Made by a program: the position numbers and the translations under genes. The notes below the pieces were generated by a model. The model made no database searches and was not told the origin of the DNA. It worked only from the letters and a program-made list of their open reading frames with translations. From Serratia sarumanii (lineage in GTDB: Bacteria; Pseudomonadota; Gammaproteobacteria; Enterobacterales; Enterobacteriaceae): a DNA stretch of 64,000 bases. Positions within the stretch are counted from its first letter, which is position 1, and each line of letters opens with the position of its first letter. Positions 40,963-46,914 of the stretch are shown here, in pieces. The stretch is from NCBI RefSeq assembly GCF_029962605.1, contig NZ_CP124751.1, positions 1 through 64,000 on the forward strand, written 5' to 3'.

Positions 40963-41421
40963 ATGTCAACGATCGAGCAACAGCAGCAACAACAAATGGT
41001 TTTTTATATTCCGGGAACAACGTGGCCACTGGATGTCGCAATCTGGCTGGAAGATCGCTTTGTCACGTCGTCAGGCAAAACGCTTGAACAGCTACAGCAG
41101 CGTAATCCTGCATGTGTTCTGGTGTCGTATGAAGAAGCGAAGCGCGGGATGTATGAGGCCGCAAGTCTGCCTGTCCGTCGTATCAGCAAAGATGAGTACA
41201 TGGACAAGTTGGAGATGTTGCCGCCGCTCGATTGGAAGTATTTTGATGGCCAAGAATCTTTCAAGATGATGGAAATGTATTGCGGGAATATTACCGATAT
41301 TTTCGCCCAGCTTGGCAATAGCTATTTTGCGATGCGCGATCATGTTTCGTTACCACATGCTGAGATCATGCAGCGTGTGCGTACATTTATAGATGCCGAG
41401 TCTGCGGCCGTAGCAGCCTGA
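40963..41421 (+). CDS. DUF1419-like protein
   Basis: A 152-residue protein starting MSTIEQQQQQQ; ATG at 40963 has CGGGAG upstream. The region EMLPPLDWKYFDGQESFKMMEMYCGNITDIFAQLG (in parts, about 83-117) is like the LPPL(x)W...F.M.E...G..T..F pattern of DUF1419 plasmid proteins, and HVSLPHAEIMQRV follows. Function unknown in the family. The N-terminal glutamine run is encoded by CAG/CAA repeats and may vary in length between plasmids. It has its own leader, E7. Confidence 0.55.
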   Translation: MSTIEQQQQQQMVFYIPGTTWPLDVAIWLEDRFVTSSGKTLEQLQQRNPACVLVSYEEAKRGMYEAASLPVRRISKDEYMDKLEMLPPLDWKYFDGQESFKMMEMYCGNITDIFAQLGNSYFAMRDHVSLPHAEIMQRVRTFIDAESAAVAA

Positions 41422-41478
41422 ATAGTTTCCCTCGGTGTTAGCAACACCGGGGGATCCTCGATAAGAAGGAAATCGACA

Positions 41479-41628
41479 ATGATTATTGATGACTATATCG
41501 CGGCAATCGGTCGTAAAATTTGGGAACAATGGCAAGAAAATAAACCGGTAATTATTCCAGCTCTTAAAGGTTTTGAGTGGGCACAGTTGCTCCGCTACTT
41601 AGAACTAAAACGGGGCTATGCGTGTTGA
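41479..41628 (+). CDS. Small hypothetical protein (49 aa)
   Basis: A 49-codon open frame starting MIIDDYIAAIGRKIWEQWQE and ending LLRYLELKRGYAC, with AGAAGGAAATCGACA upstream (good ribosome site). It is followed at once by a strong terminator, which supports it as a real gene and the last of its transcript. Predicted as two short helices. No family recognised. Confidence 0.6.
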   Translation: MIIDDYIAAIGRKIWEQWQENKPVIIPALKGFEWAQLLRYLELKRGYAC

Positions 41629-41644
41629 CTCATGATATGAACTG

Positions 41645-41669
41645 AGCCACCCAATTGGGTGGCTTTTTA
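41645..41669 (+). terminator. Terminator before leader E8
   Basis: AGCCACCCAATTGGGTGGCT is a perfect stem followed by TTTTATTT. Confidence 0.88.
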
Positions 41670-41674
41670 TTTCG

Positions 41675-42089
41675 GCTGTCGCCTGTCTGCGGCGTCGAGC
41701 CGCTGACAGGCGAACAAAGCGCTTGCAGCGGGCTGAGCCCGCGCCGCTTTTGCAGTTTCCATCAAGATGAAAACTGTAAGGCTATCAGGCTCCGCCTGAT
41801 GTTACGTTTTGGTGTTTCCATTTCCTCTGCGGTGCTTAGCGGCATGTCTTTTGCTGTGACAGACCTTGTGCCGGGGCACCTACATCGCAAGGGTTCGCTA
41901 CCGCCGTCCATCCTCGCCCGTTCGCACTCACTCAACGCAGTTTCGTTCGCTTGCGCATGCGGCCTGCGGTGTCGCCCATGCGTTGCAGGTTTATACCCCG
42001 TCACGGTCATTGCGTCACAGCACAAGACGCGCCGCTCCGGCAAAACCGGAATAAATGGCAACACCGAAAACAGACTGAAGGGGATGAAT
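41675..42089 (+). promoter_or_regulatory. Leading-region leader element E8
   Basis: Nearest to oriT. Order: hairpin TGCGGC-GTCGA-GCCGCTG inside CGCCTGTC/GACAGGCG arms (41680-41712), TTGCAGC plus CGGGC-TGA-GCCCG, GCGCCGC, hairpin CAGTTTCCATC-AA-GATGAAAACTG, TAAGG, hairpin ATCAGGC-TCC-GCCTGAT, GCTGTGACAGACCTTGTGCC, then CGCCCGTTCGCACTCACTC and CGCTTGCGCATGCGGCCTGC. Every stem has a different sequence from E2/E5 but the same place and pairing. Confidence 0.85.
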
Positions 42090-42911
42090 ATGAAGCGACT
42101 GTATAGCGGATTTCGCCAGGCAAATGTGATCCGCCAAACTCGACCATTGACAAATGATGAGTTATTCCGTCACGTACCAAGTGTTTTCTCTGAAGAAAAA
42201 CATGCATCACGTAGTGAGCGTTATACCTACATACCAACGATTAATTTGTTGGATAGACTCCGCGAAGAAGGTTTCCATCCATTTTATGCTTGCCAAACAA
42301 AAGTTCGCGATGATGATAAACGTGGTCACACGCGGCACATGCTAAGGCTTCGTAGAAATGGTTTCGGTCAAAATGATGAGGTTCCTGAGATTATTTTACT
42401 TAATAGTCACGATGGGAGTAGCAGCTATCAAATGATTCCGGGCATATTTAGATTTGTTTGTAACAACGGTTTAGTGTGCGGCGACACGTTCGGGGAAGTC
42501 CGTGTTCCACACAAAGGGGATGTTGTTGGAAGAGTGATTGATGGTGCTTATGAAGTGCTAAGTTTTTTTGAAAAAGTAACGGATTCTCGTGATGAAATGA
42601 AGGCGGTTATTCTTGATAAGAACGAGCAACATGTGTTTGCTGATGCCGCATTAGGGTACAAATATTTTGGAGAGCATCAACCAATAACAGCAGAACAGGT
42701 GCTGAGTCCACGACGCTGGCAGGATAAGAAAGATGATTTGTGGACAACGTTTCAAAGGGTGCAAGAAAACATAATAAAAGGTGAAATACCTGGAATCAGC
42801 GCCAACGGAAAGCGAAACAGAACTCGTGCAGTCAATAGCATAACTGGCGATGTAAAGCTCAATAATGCGTTGTGGAAAATGGCAGAAACCATGAAAAACC
42901 TGAAGTCGTAA
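42090..42911 (+). CDS. DUF932 family protein
   Basis: A 273-residue member of DUF932 (YfjQ/YubP-like), proteins common in plasmid leading regions and phages. Visible parts are RPLTNDELFRHVPSVFSEEKHASRS in pieces (about 17-41), TINLLDRLREEGFHPFYACQTKVRD (about 49-73), GHTRHMLRLRR, EIILLNSHDGSSSYQMIPGIFRFVCNNGLVCGD in parts (about 98-130), and LWTTFQRVQENIIKGEIPG. AAGGGG lies six bases before ATG 42090; an ATG at 42084 is also possible. The very long frame reaching back to 41655 runs through leader E8 and is rejected. Function is unknown. Confidence 0.87.
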   Translation: MKRLYSGFRQANVIRQTRPLTNDELFRHVPSVFSEEKHASRSERYTYIPTINLLDRLREEGFHPFYACQTKVRDDDKRGHTRHMLRLRRNGFGQNDEVPEIILLNSHDGSSSYQMIPGIFRFVCNNGLVCGDTFGEVRVPHKGDVVGRVIDGAYEVLSFFEKVTDSRDEMKAVILDKNEQHVFADAALGYKYFGEHQPITAEQVLSPRRWQDKKDDLWTTFQRVQENIIKGEIPGISANGKRNRTRAVNSITGDVKLNNALWKMAETMKNLKS

Positions 42912-42914
42912 TGA

Positions 42915-42945
42915 TAGGGTTCTGGCGGTTTAAATGCCGCCAGAA
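42915..42945 (+). terminator. Hairpin after the DUF932 gene
   Basis: TTCTGGCGG-TTTAAATG-CCGCCAGAA stem just after the stop codon, with an AT-rich tail. Confidence 0.5.
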
Positions 42946-42954
42946 ATTAAAAAT

Positions 42955-43260
42955 ATGAAAAGACAAATTGAATTTAAACGATGCCTTGTTTGCAGTACAG
43001 AACACTTGACTTATGAAGATAACTTGCTTTTAAGTAAAGCAACAAGTGAAAACTGGGTTTTTGGTTATGACTACGGGTTTGTTATTGATTTATGGAAAAG
43101 ACATCATTTTGTTTTGCATGCAAAACGATTCGGATTATCTAAAGATTTCAGAAAATTGATTTTTACTCTTATAAAAAAGTATGAAATAGAAATGATACAG
43201 TTCGATTGTGATGCTGATATTATAGAAGGAGTTAAGTTGCATAAATCTGACTACTGGTGA
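42955..43260 (+). CDS. DUF5983-like protein
   Basis: A 101-residue protein starting MKRQIEFKRCLVCSTEHLT. The order (AH/EHLT, LLLSKATSENWVFGYDYGFVIDL, LSKDFRKLIFTLIKKYEIEMIQFDCDADIIEG in parts) resembles DUF5983 proteins, which end in an xxFDxDGDxIEGLPxYDW pattern; here it is FDCDADIIEGVKLHKSDYW. ATG 42955 is preferred over 42934. It is AT-rich next to its neighbours and is the leading-region gene nearest oriT, so it would be the first to enter the recipient. Confidence 0.6.
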   Translation: MKRQIEFKRCLVCSTEHLTYEDNLLLSKATSENWVFGYDYGFVIDLWKRHHFVLHAKRFGLSKDFRKLIFTLIKKYEIEMIQFDCDADIIEGVKLHKSDYW

Positions 43261-43266
43261 CCCGTT

Positions 43267-43301
43267 TTATCCGGTATCGGCATTGAACCGATACCGGATA
43301 A
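43267..43301. terminator. Bidirectional terminator between leading region and mobC
   Basis: TTATCCGGTATCGG-CATTGAA-CCGATACCGGATAA: perfect 14-bp stem between convergent genes (stop at 43260 and stop at 43332). Confidence 0.8.
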
Positions 43302-43331
43302 TCTGTCGTCATTGTGCATTAAAAAAGAAAT

Positions 43332-43646
43332 TCATACCTGTGATGATTCTGTTTTGTTTTTATCTTTGATATGACTATTTCTCTTCTTTCCTGATTTGAT
43401 TGTGCTTGTGTTTTTTATAATTTCATTTATGGCTCTCTCACTGACAACGATTTCACAGCTTTCAAGTGCAGATTTGATATCTTTTGCTGTGTAACCTTTT
43501 TGCGTTGCTAGCGATATGATCTGTCCCTTAAGTTCATCCAAAACTTCCTTGGAACTTAATCTCTCTTTGCTCAAGTCCGGCAACTCTGTTAGAGCTACTT
43601 TTGCCAACTCAACTTGTTCTTGACTGTATTGGTTCTTAGCCGCCAT
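43332..43646 (-). CDS. mobC: MobC-like relaxosome accessory protein
   Basis: A 104-residue protein matching, by size, place and content, the MobC of IncL/M-type plasmids: YSQEQVELAKVALTELPDLSKERL (about 7-30) and ISLATQKGYTAKDIKSALESCEIVVSERAINEI in parts (about 48-81), then a basic tail. The helices with Gly-Tyr-(T)-x-x-x-I look like a small helix-turn-helix. It is divergent from nikA across oriT, as expected of an accessory protein that helps the relaxase at the nick. GGAAAG upstream of the ATG. Confidence 0.72.
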   Translation of the reverse strand: MAAKNQYSQEQVELAKVALTELPDLSKERLSSKEVLDELKGQIISLATQKGYTAKDIKSALESCEIVVSERAINEIIKNTSTIKSGKKRNSHIKDKNKTESSQV

Positions 43647-43719
43647 TTCTCTTTCCTGTGTTAGTCATCAATCAACATTGTGTATCAATGATATACGTCA
43701 GCGTCATCATGACACAACA

Positions 43720-43900
43720 GGCAAATTTGTTCTCCCATGGTGTAATGACAATCCAGGCAAAGTAGGCCATAATACGCTAGTCCGGTCTCAAACACGGGAC
43801 AGGATATGTTTTGTAGCACCGCCTGCACGCAGTCGGCTCTACAAAACGTCCTGGTCAGGGCAGAGCCCCGACACCCCACGAGACTGTAAACTGACGAGAC
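43720..43900. other. Origin of transfer (oriT)
   Basis: Between divergent mobC and nikA. Inverted repeat AGGATATGTTTTGTAG (43801-43816) / CTACAAAACGTCCT (43839-43852) around a 22-base loop. On the minus strand the left arm continues as TATCCTG-TCCC, which fits the YATCCTG/Y nick consensus of IncI and IncP relaxases; the nick would be between 43800 and 43799. The minus strand then enters first from 43799 toward lower coordinates, through psi, ardB and the leaders. Related repeats TAGTCCGGTCTC and GGTCAGGGCAGAGCCCCGAC flank it. Confidence 0.75.
43799..43806 (-). promoter_or_regulatory. Predicted nic site
   Basis: Minus strand TATCCTG followed by T, matching YATCCTG/Y. The cut is inferred between positions 43800 and 43799 on that strand. 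Confidence 0.6.
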
Positions 43901-43919
43901 TGATAGGGATAACATCACC

Positions 43920-44261
43920 ATGAGTAAAAGCGAGCGCCGGAACAGAACAGCCCTGCTGCCCAGCATTCGTTGCTTCCCAGAGGAAAAGTCAGTGATCCAG
44001 GAAAAGGCGACCGCGGCCGGTTTAAGTATCGGGGCGTACATGCTTAAGTGTGGCCTCGGTCGCCGAATCGATGCTCGTTGTGACGTTGAGCTCATCAATG
44101 AACTACGCCGTTTAGGTGGCCTTCAAAAACACCTCTTCAACGAGGGGAAGGGAAATGTAAGTGATGCTTTCAGCAAGCAGTATTCGGATGTGCTTGTTGC
44201 GATAAAAAAAGCCATCATCGCAATCGATATGGGCATGACCAATGAAGGTGATAAGGCATGA
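43920..44261 (+). CDS. nikA: NikA-like relaxosome RHH protein
   Basis: A 113-residue ribbon-helix-helix protein that binds an oriT arm and recruits the relaxase. NRTALLPSIRCFPEEKSVIQEKATAAGLSIGAYML in parts (about 8-42) gives the strand and two helices, as in R64 NikA (with IGAYMLKCGLGRRI typical of MOBP accessory proteins). The C-terminus ELINELRRLGGLQKHLF matches the family. It overlaps nikB by four bases. Autoregulation through oriT is likely, since the promoter lies inside that region. Confidence 0.9.
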   Translation: MSKSERRNRTALLPSIRCFPEEKSVIQEKATAAGLSIGAYMLKCGLGRRIDARCDVELINELRRLGGLQKHLFNEGKGNVSDAFSKQYSDVLVAIKKAIIAIDMGMTNEGDKA

Positions 44262-46186
44262 TTCCTATCGTTCCTGAGAAGCGAAGAGATGGCCGCTCCA
44301 GCTTCATTCAGTTGGTCAGTTATCTGACTCTGCGCGATGAGGATAAGCCTGATTTGCCTATCTCTCCTGAGAATCCCTATGTTCGTCCATCGCGTTCAAA
44401 GGCTGCAATCTTTGACCGCCTGGTAGGGTATCTTGATCGTAATGCTGGGGGGGGTCAGCAGACCCTTTTGGCTATGTTTGCAGACGGTACGCAGCAGGTT
44501 AAATCAGGCGAAGTGGTGTGTGAAACGAACTGCTTCAGTCTGGAAACTGCATCGGCGGAGATGAACGCCGTGGCTATGCAGAACACTCGCTGCGTCGACC
44601 CGGTTTATCACTGTATTCTTTCGTGGCGTGAAGAGGACACTCCGACCGATCAGCAAATTTTCGAGAGTGCGCGTTATTGCATTAATCAGCTGGGAATGGC
44701 TGATCATCAGTACGTGTTTGCTGTCCATCGAGACACCGATAACGTCCATTGCCATATCGCGGTTAATCGTATCCATCCCGAGTCCTATCGTGCGGCTAAC
44801 ATGTATAAAGATGTCGACACACTTCACAAAGCCTGTCGTCATCTTGAGTTGAAGCATGGGTTTACACCTGATAATGGTGCATGGAAAGTAAATGAACATC
44901 AGCAGGTTGTTCGTAGCCAAAATGAATTCAAATGTATCCCACGTAAGGCTCGGCAGCTGGAGTATTATGCCGACTCAGAAAGCCTCTTTAGTTATGCTGT
45001 AGGTGAATGCCGTCAAGCGATTGGCGACATCATGGCAGATCCTGAACGCCTATCCTGGCAGAACCTCCATAATGAATTGAATCGTGCAGGCCTTGTATTG
45101 AAACAAAAGGGGGAAGGGTTAGCCATCTACTCGATTCAGGATTCGAGCTTGCCTCCTATTAAGGCAAGCGGCTTGCATCCTGATCTTACACGTTCCTGCA
45201 TGGAACCGTATTTGGGGGAGTTCACTTCCGCGCTTGATGTTGACGCTGTGGCATCTCCTAAGCATCCAGAATACGTATATGACCCGCGTTTCCACGCACG
45301 CGATCTGATGGCTCGGGTTGAACGTCGCCAGGCTAGGGCTGAAGCAAGAGCAGATCTTAAAGCCCGTTATCAGGCGTACAAATCGGCATGGGTTCGTCCA
45401 AAATTGGATGCTGATGAAATCAAAGCCAGGTATAAAAACATGTCCAAACGTTTTGCCTGGCGTAAGGCTAAAGCACGCGTTGAATTACGCGATCCCCTTT
45501 TGAGAAAACTGACTTATCACATTATTGAAGTTGAGCGGATGAAGGCTATGGCCGCATTGCGATTGGCCATCAAGGAAGAACGACAGGCGTTCAAAGCTGC
45601 TCCGGAAAACCGACGTCTGTCATATAGAGGTTGGGTCGAACAACAGGCGTTGATGCACGATCAGGCCGCAATTGCTCAGTTGCGTGGATGGTCCTATAGA
45701 TTGAAACGCTCATCCCTGACTCCTAGCGTTTCTTTGAACGGGATCCGTTTCGCGGTATCGGATGACAGCAAACCATTAGCCATAGACGGTTACCAGACCC
45801 GAATCATGCGAGACGGTGTTGTTCAGTATGTTCAGAATGGGGTTGTTCAATTGCAGGATCGTGGTGAGCGCATTGAGGTTGCCGATTCACAGGTTATGGA
45901 TGGGCAGCACATTATTACCGGGCTGGTGATAGCGCAGAGTAAATCGGGTGAGGAGATGGTACTGGAGGGCGATCGTCAATATGTCCAACAATCTTGCGAA
46001 CTTGTCTCTTGGTTTAATGAAGAGTCAGGAACCTCCCTGCCATTAACAGAAACCAGTCAAAGAACGCTTGCAGGGTATGGATCATTGCCAACCGAAAATT
46101 CTCACGGAGCAACTGATTCTAGTGTTAACGAGCAGCGTGAACTGGATGGTTATATCCAGCGGCCAAATGGTCCTCGTCCACACTAA
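44258..46186 (+). CDS. nikB: MOBP relaxase NikB
   Basis: A 642-residue relaxase that cuts oriT, stays linked to the 5' end and enters the recipient. Motif I includes SFIQLVSYL with probable catalytic Tyr22; motif III is HRDTDNVHCHIAVNRIHP with His157, His164 and His166 for metal binding (HxDxxHxH). The region ANMYKDVDTLHKACRHLELKHG is also a MOBP signature. The long C-terminal part (RRQARAEARADLKARYQ onward) is helical and basic and probably acts as the transfer signal. Size is shorter than R64 NikB (about 900) and nearer IncL/M relaxases. A terminator follows at 46203. Confidence 0.93.
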   Translation: MIPIVPEKRRDGRSSFIQLVSYLTLRDEDKPDLPISPENPYVRPSRSKAAIFDRLVGYLDRNAGGGQQTLLAMFADGTQQVKSGEVVCETNCFSLETASAEMNAVAMQNTRCVDPVYHCILSWREEDTPTDQQIFESARYCINQLGMADHQYVFAVHRDTDNVHCHIAVNRIHPESYRAANMYKDVDTLHKACRHLELKHGFTPDNGAWKVNEHQQVVRSQNEFKCIPRKARQLEYYADSESLFSYAVGECRQAIGDIMADPERLSWQNLHNELNRAGLVLKQKGEGLAIYSIQDSSLPPIKASGLHPDLTRSCMEPYLGEFTSALDVDAVASPKHPEYVYDPRFHARDLMARVERRQARAEARADLKARYQAYKSAWVRPKLDADEIKARYKNMSKRFAWRKAKARVELRDPLLRKLTYHIIEVERMKAMAALRLAIKEERQAFKAAPENRRLSYRGWVEQQALMHDQAAIAQLRGWSYRLKRSSLTPSVSLNGIRFAVSDDSKPLAIDGYQTRIMRDGVVQYVQNGVVQLQDRGERIEVADSQVMDGQHIITGLVIAQSKSGEEMVLEGDRQYVQQSCELVSWFNEESGTSLPLTETSQRTLAGYGSLPTENSHGATDSSVNEQRELDGYIQRPNGPRPH

Positions 46187-46202
46187 TTTTTTGAAAAAAA
46201 AA

Positions 46203-46231
46203 CCGACTGCAGGCCTGATAACCTGAGTCGG
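46203..46231. terminator. Terminator between nikB and the trb operon
   Basis: CCGACT(G)CAGG...CCTGAGTCGG stem with A8 before and CTTTTC after, placed between convergent nikB and the 105-residue gene; works in both directions. Confidence 0.7.
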
Positions 46232-46238
46232 CTTTTCA

Positions 46239-46556
46239 TTAATGGAGGCGTGAGTATAACGTCTTCAGCATGGGTTGATAGGCTTGCCAACCCTCGTCAT
46301 CGTTCCCTTCCAGCTCTGTGAACATATCAATAAGACGGTGAAAAACATTGTCATGCTTTTCTTCAGTAAGTACATCGGGAGCTGGAAAATGGTTGAGTAG
46401 CCTGGCAGCTTCGTCATGCAACGTTTCGATGTGAGTTTGTGATTTTTGATCTTCCGTATTCTTTAATTTTTTCTCTGCCAGGACTATCAACAGGGTGGCG
46501 CATAGTCGAACCATCTCAATGTACCCGCGTTGATAGTCCATGGTGTCTTCACTCAT
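46239..46556 (-). CDS. Hypothetical protein at the end of the trb operon
   Basis: A 105-residue helical protein, MSEDTMDYQRGYIEMVRLCATLLIVLAEKKLK (in parts) then THIETLHDEAARLLNHFPAPDVLTEE and DMFTELEGNDDEGWQAYQPMLKTLYSRL. It overlaps the end of the nuc remnant by four bases, so it is the last gene of the operon. Similar small genes follow nuc in IncL/M-like plasmids, but I cannot name a family or role. Confidence 0.6.
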   Translation of the reverse strand: MSEDTMDYQRGYIEMVRLCATLLIVLAEKKLKNTEDQKSQTHIETLHDEAARLLNHFPAPDVLTEEKHDNVFHRLIDMFTELEGNDDEGWQAYQPMLKTLYSRLH

Positions 46557-46891
46557 TTTTGTGCCTCAATATCCTGGGGGTTACGGTTGGCTTTCACGCC
46601 AAAGCCGTTCGAATTCTTTCTGGTATATTGCAACCAGATTAGGTTGATTGTGAATGACCAAGACGTACTCAGCATTTTTACGGCGGCAGCTGAATAGTTA
46701 TAGCTTCCCAGCTGCACAGTATTATCAACGTTCAACATCAGCTTATTGTGCATGATGACGTATTGGCCATTGCTACGTACAAAGATACCTTTGTTGGTAA
46801 GGCAAGTGGCAACGATATATTTTGCGTTAGCCTTGGCTTCTACCACAATGCGGAATTTTACTCCTCGGCGTTTTGCTGCAACAAGGCGCAG
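46553..46891 (-). pseudogene. nuc: Truncated Nuc-family phospholipase-D-like nuclease
   Basis: Carries the C-terminal half of Nuc (pKM101-type, PLD superfamily): AAKRRGVKFRIVVEAKANAKYIV, then IMHNKLMLNVDNTV with His-x-Lys-x4-Asp and QLGSYNYSAAA, the single HKD motif of this family. The N-terminal 60 or so residues, including the signal peptide, are missing: the frame meets a stop at about 46892, and the bases between it and the trbC stop encode nothing similar. A GTG at 46846 could start a short product, but a secreted nuclease is unlikely. Confidence 0.7.
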
Positions 46892-46914
46892 CTATTGCGG
46901 CAGCCGTTTGGCAT

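Noticed and set aside
41655..42083. N-terminal extension of the DUF932 gene by about 140 codons
   Set aside because: The extension translates leader E8, whose other copies are non-coding; the ribosome site and family start are at 42084-42090.
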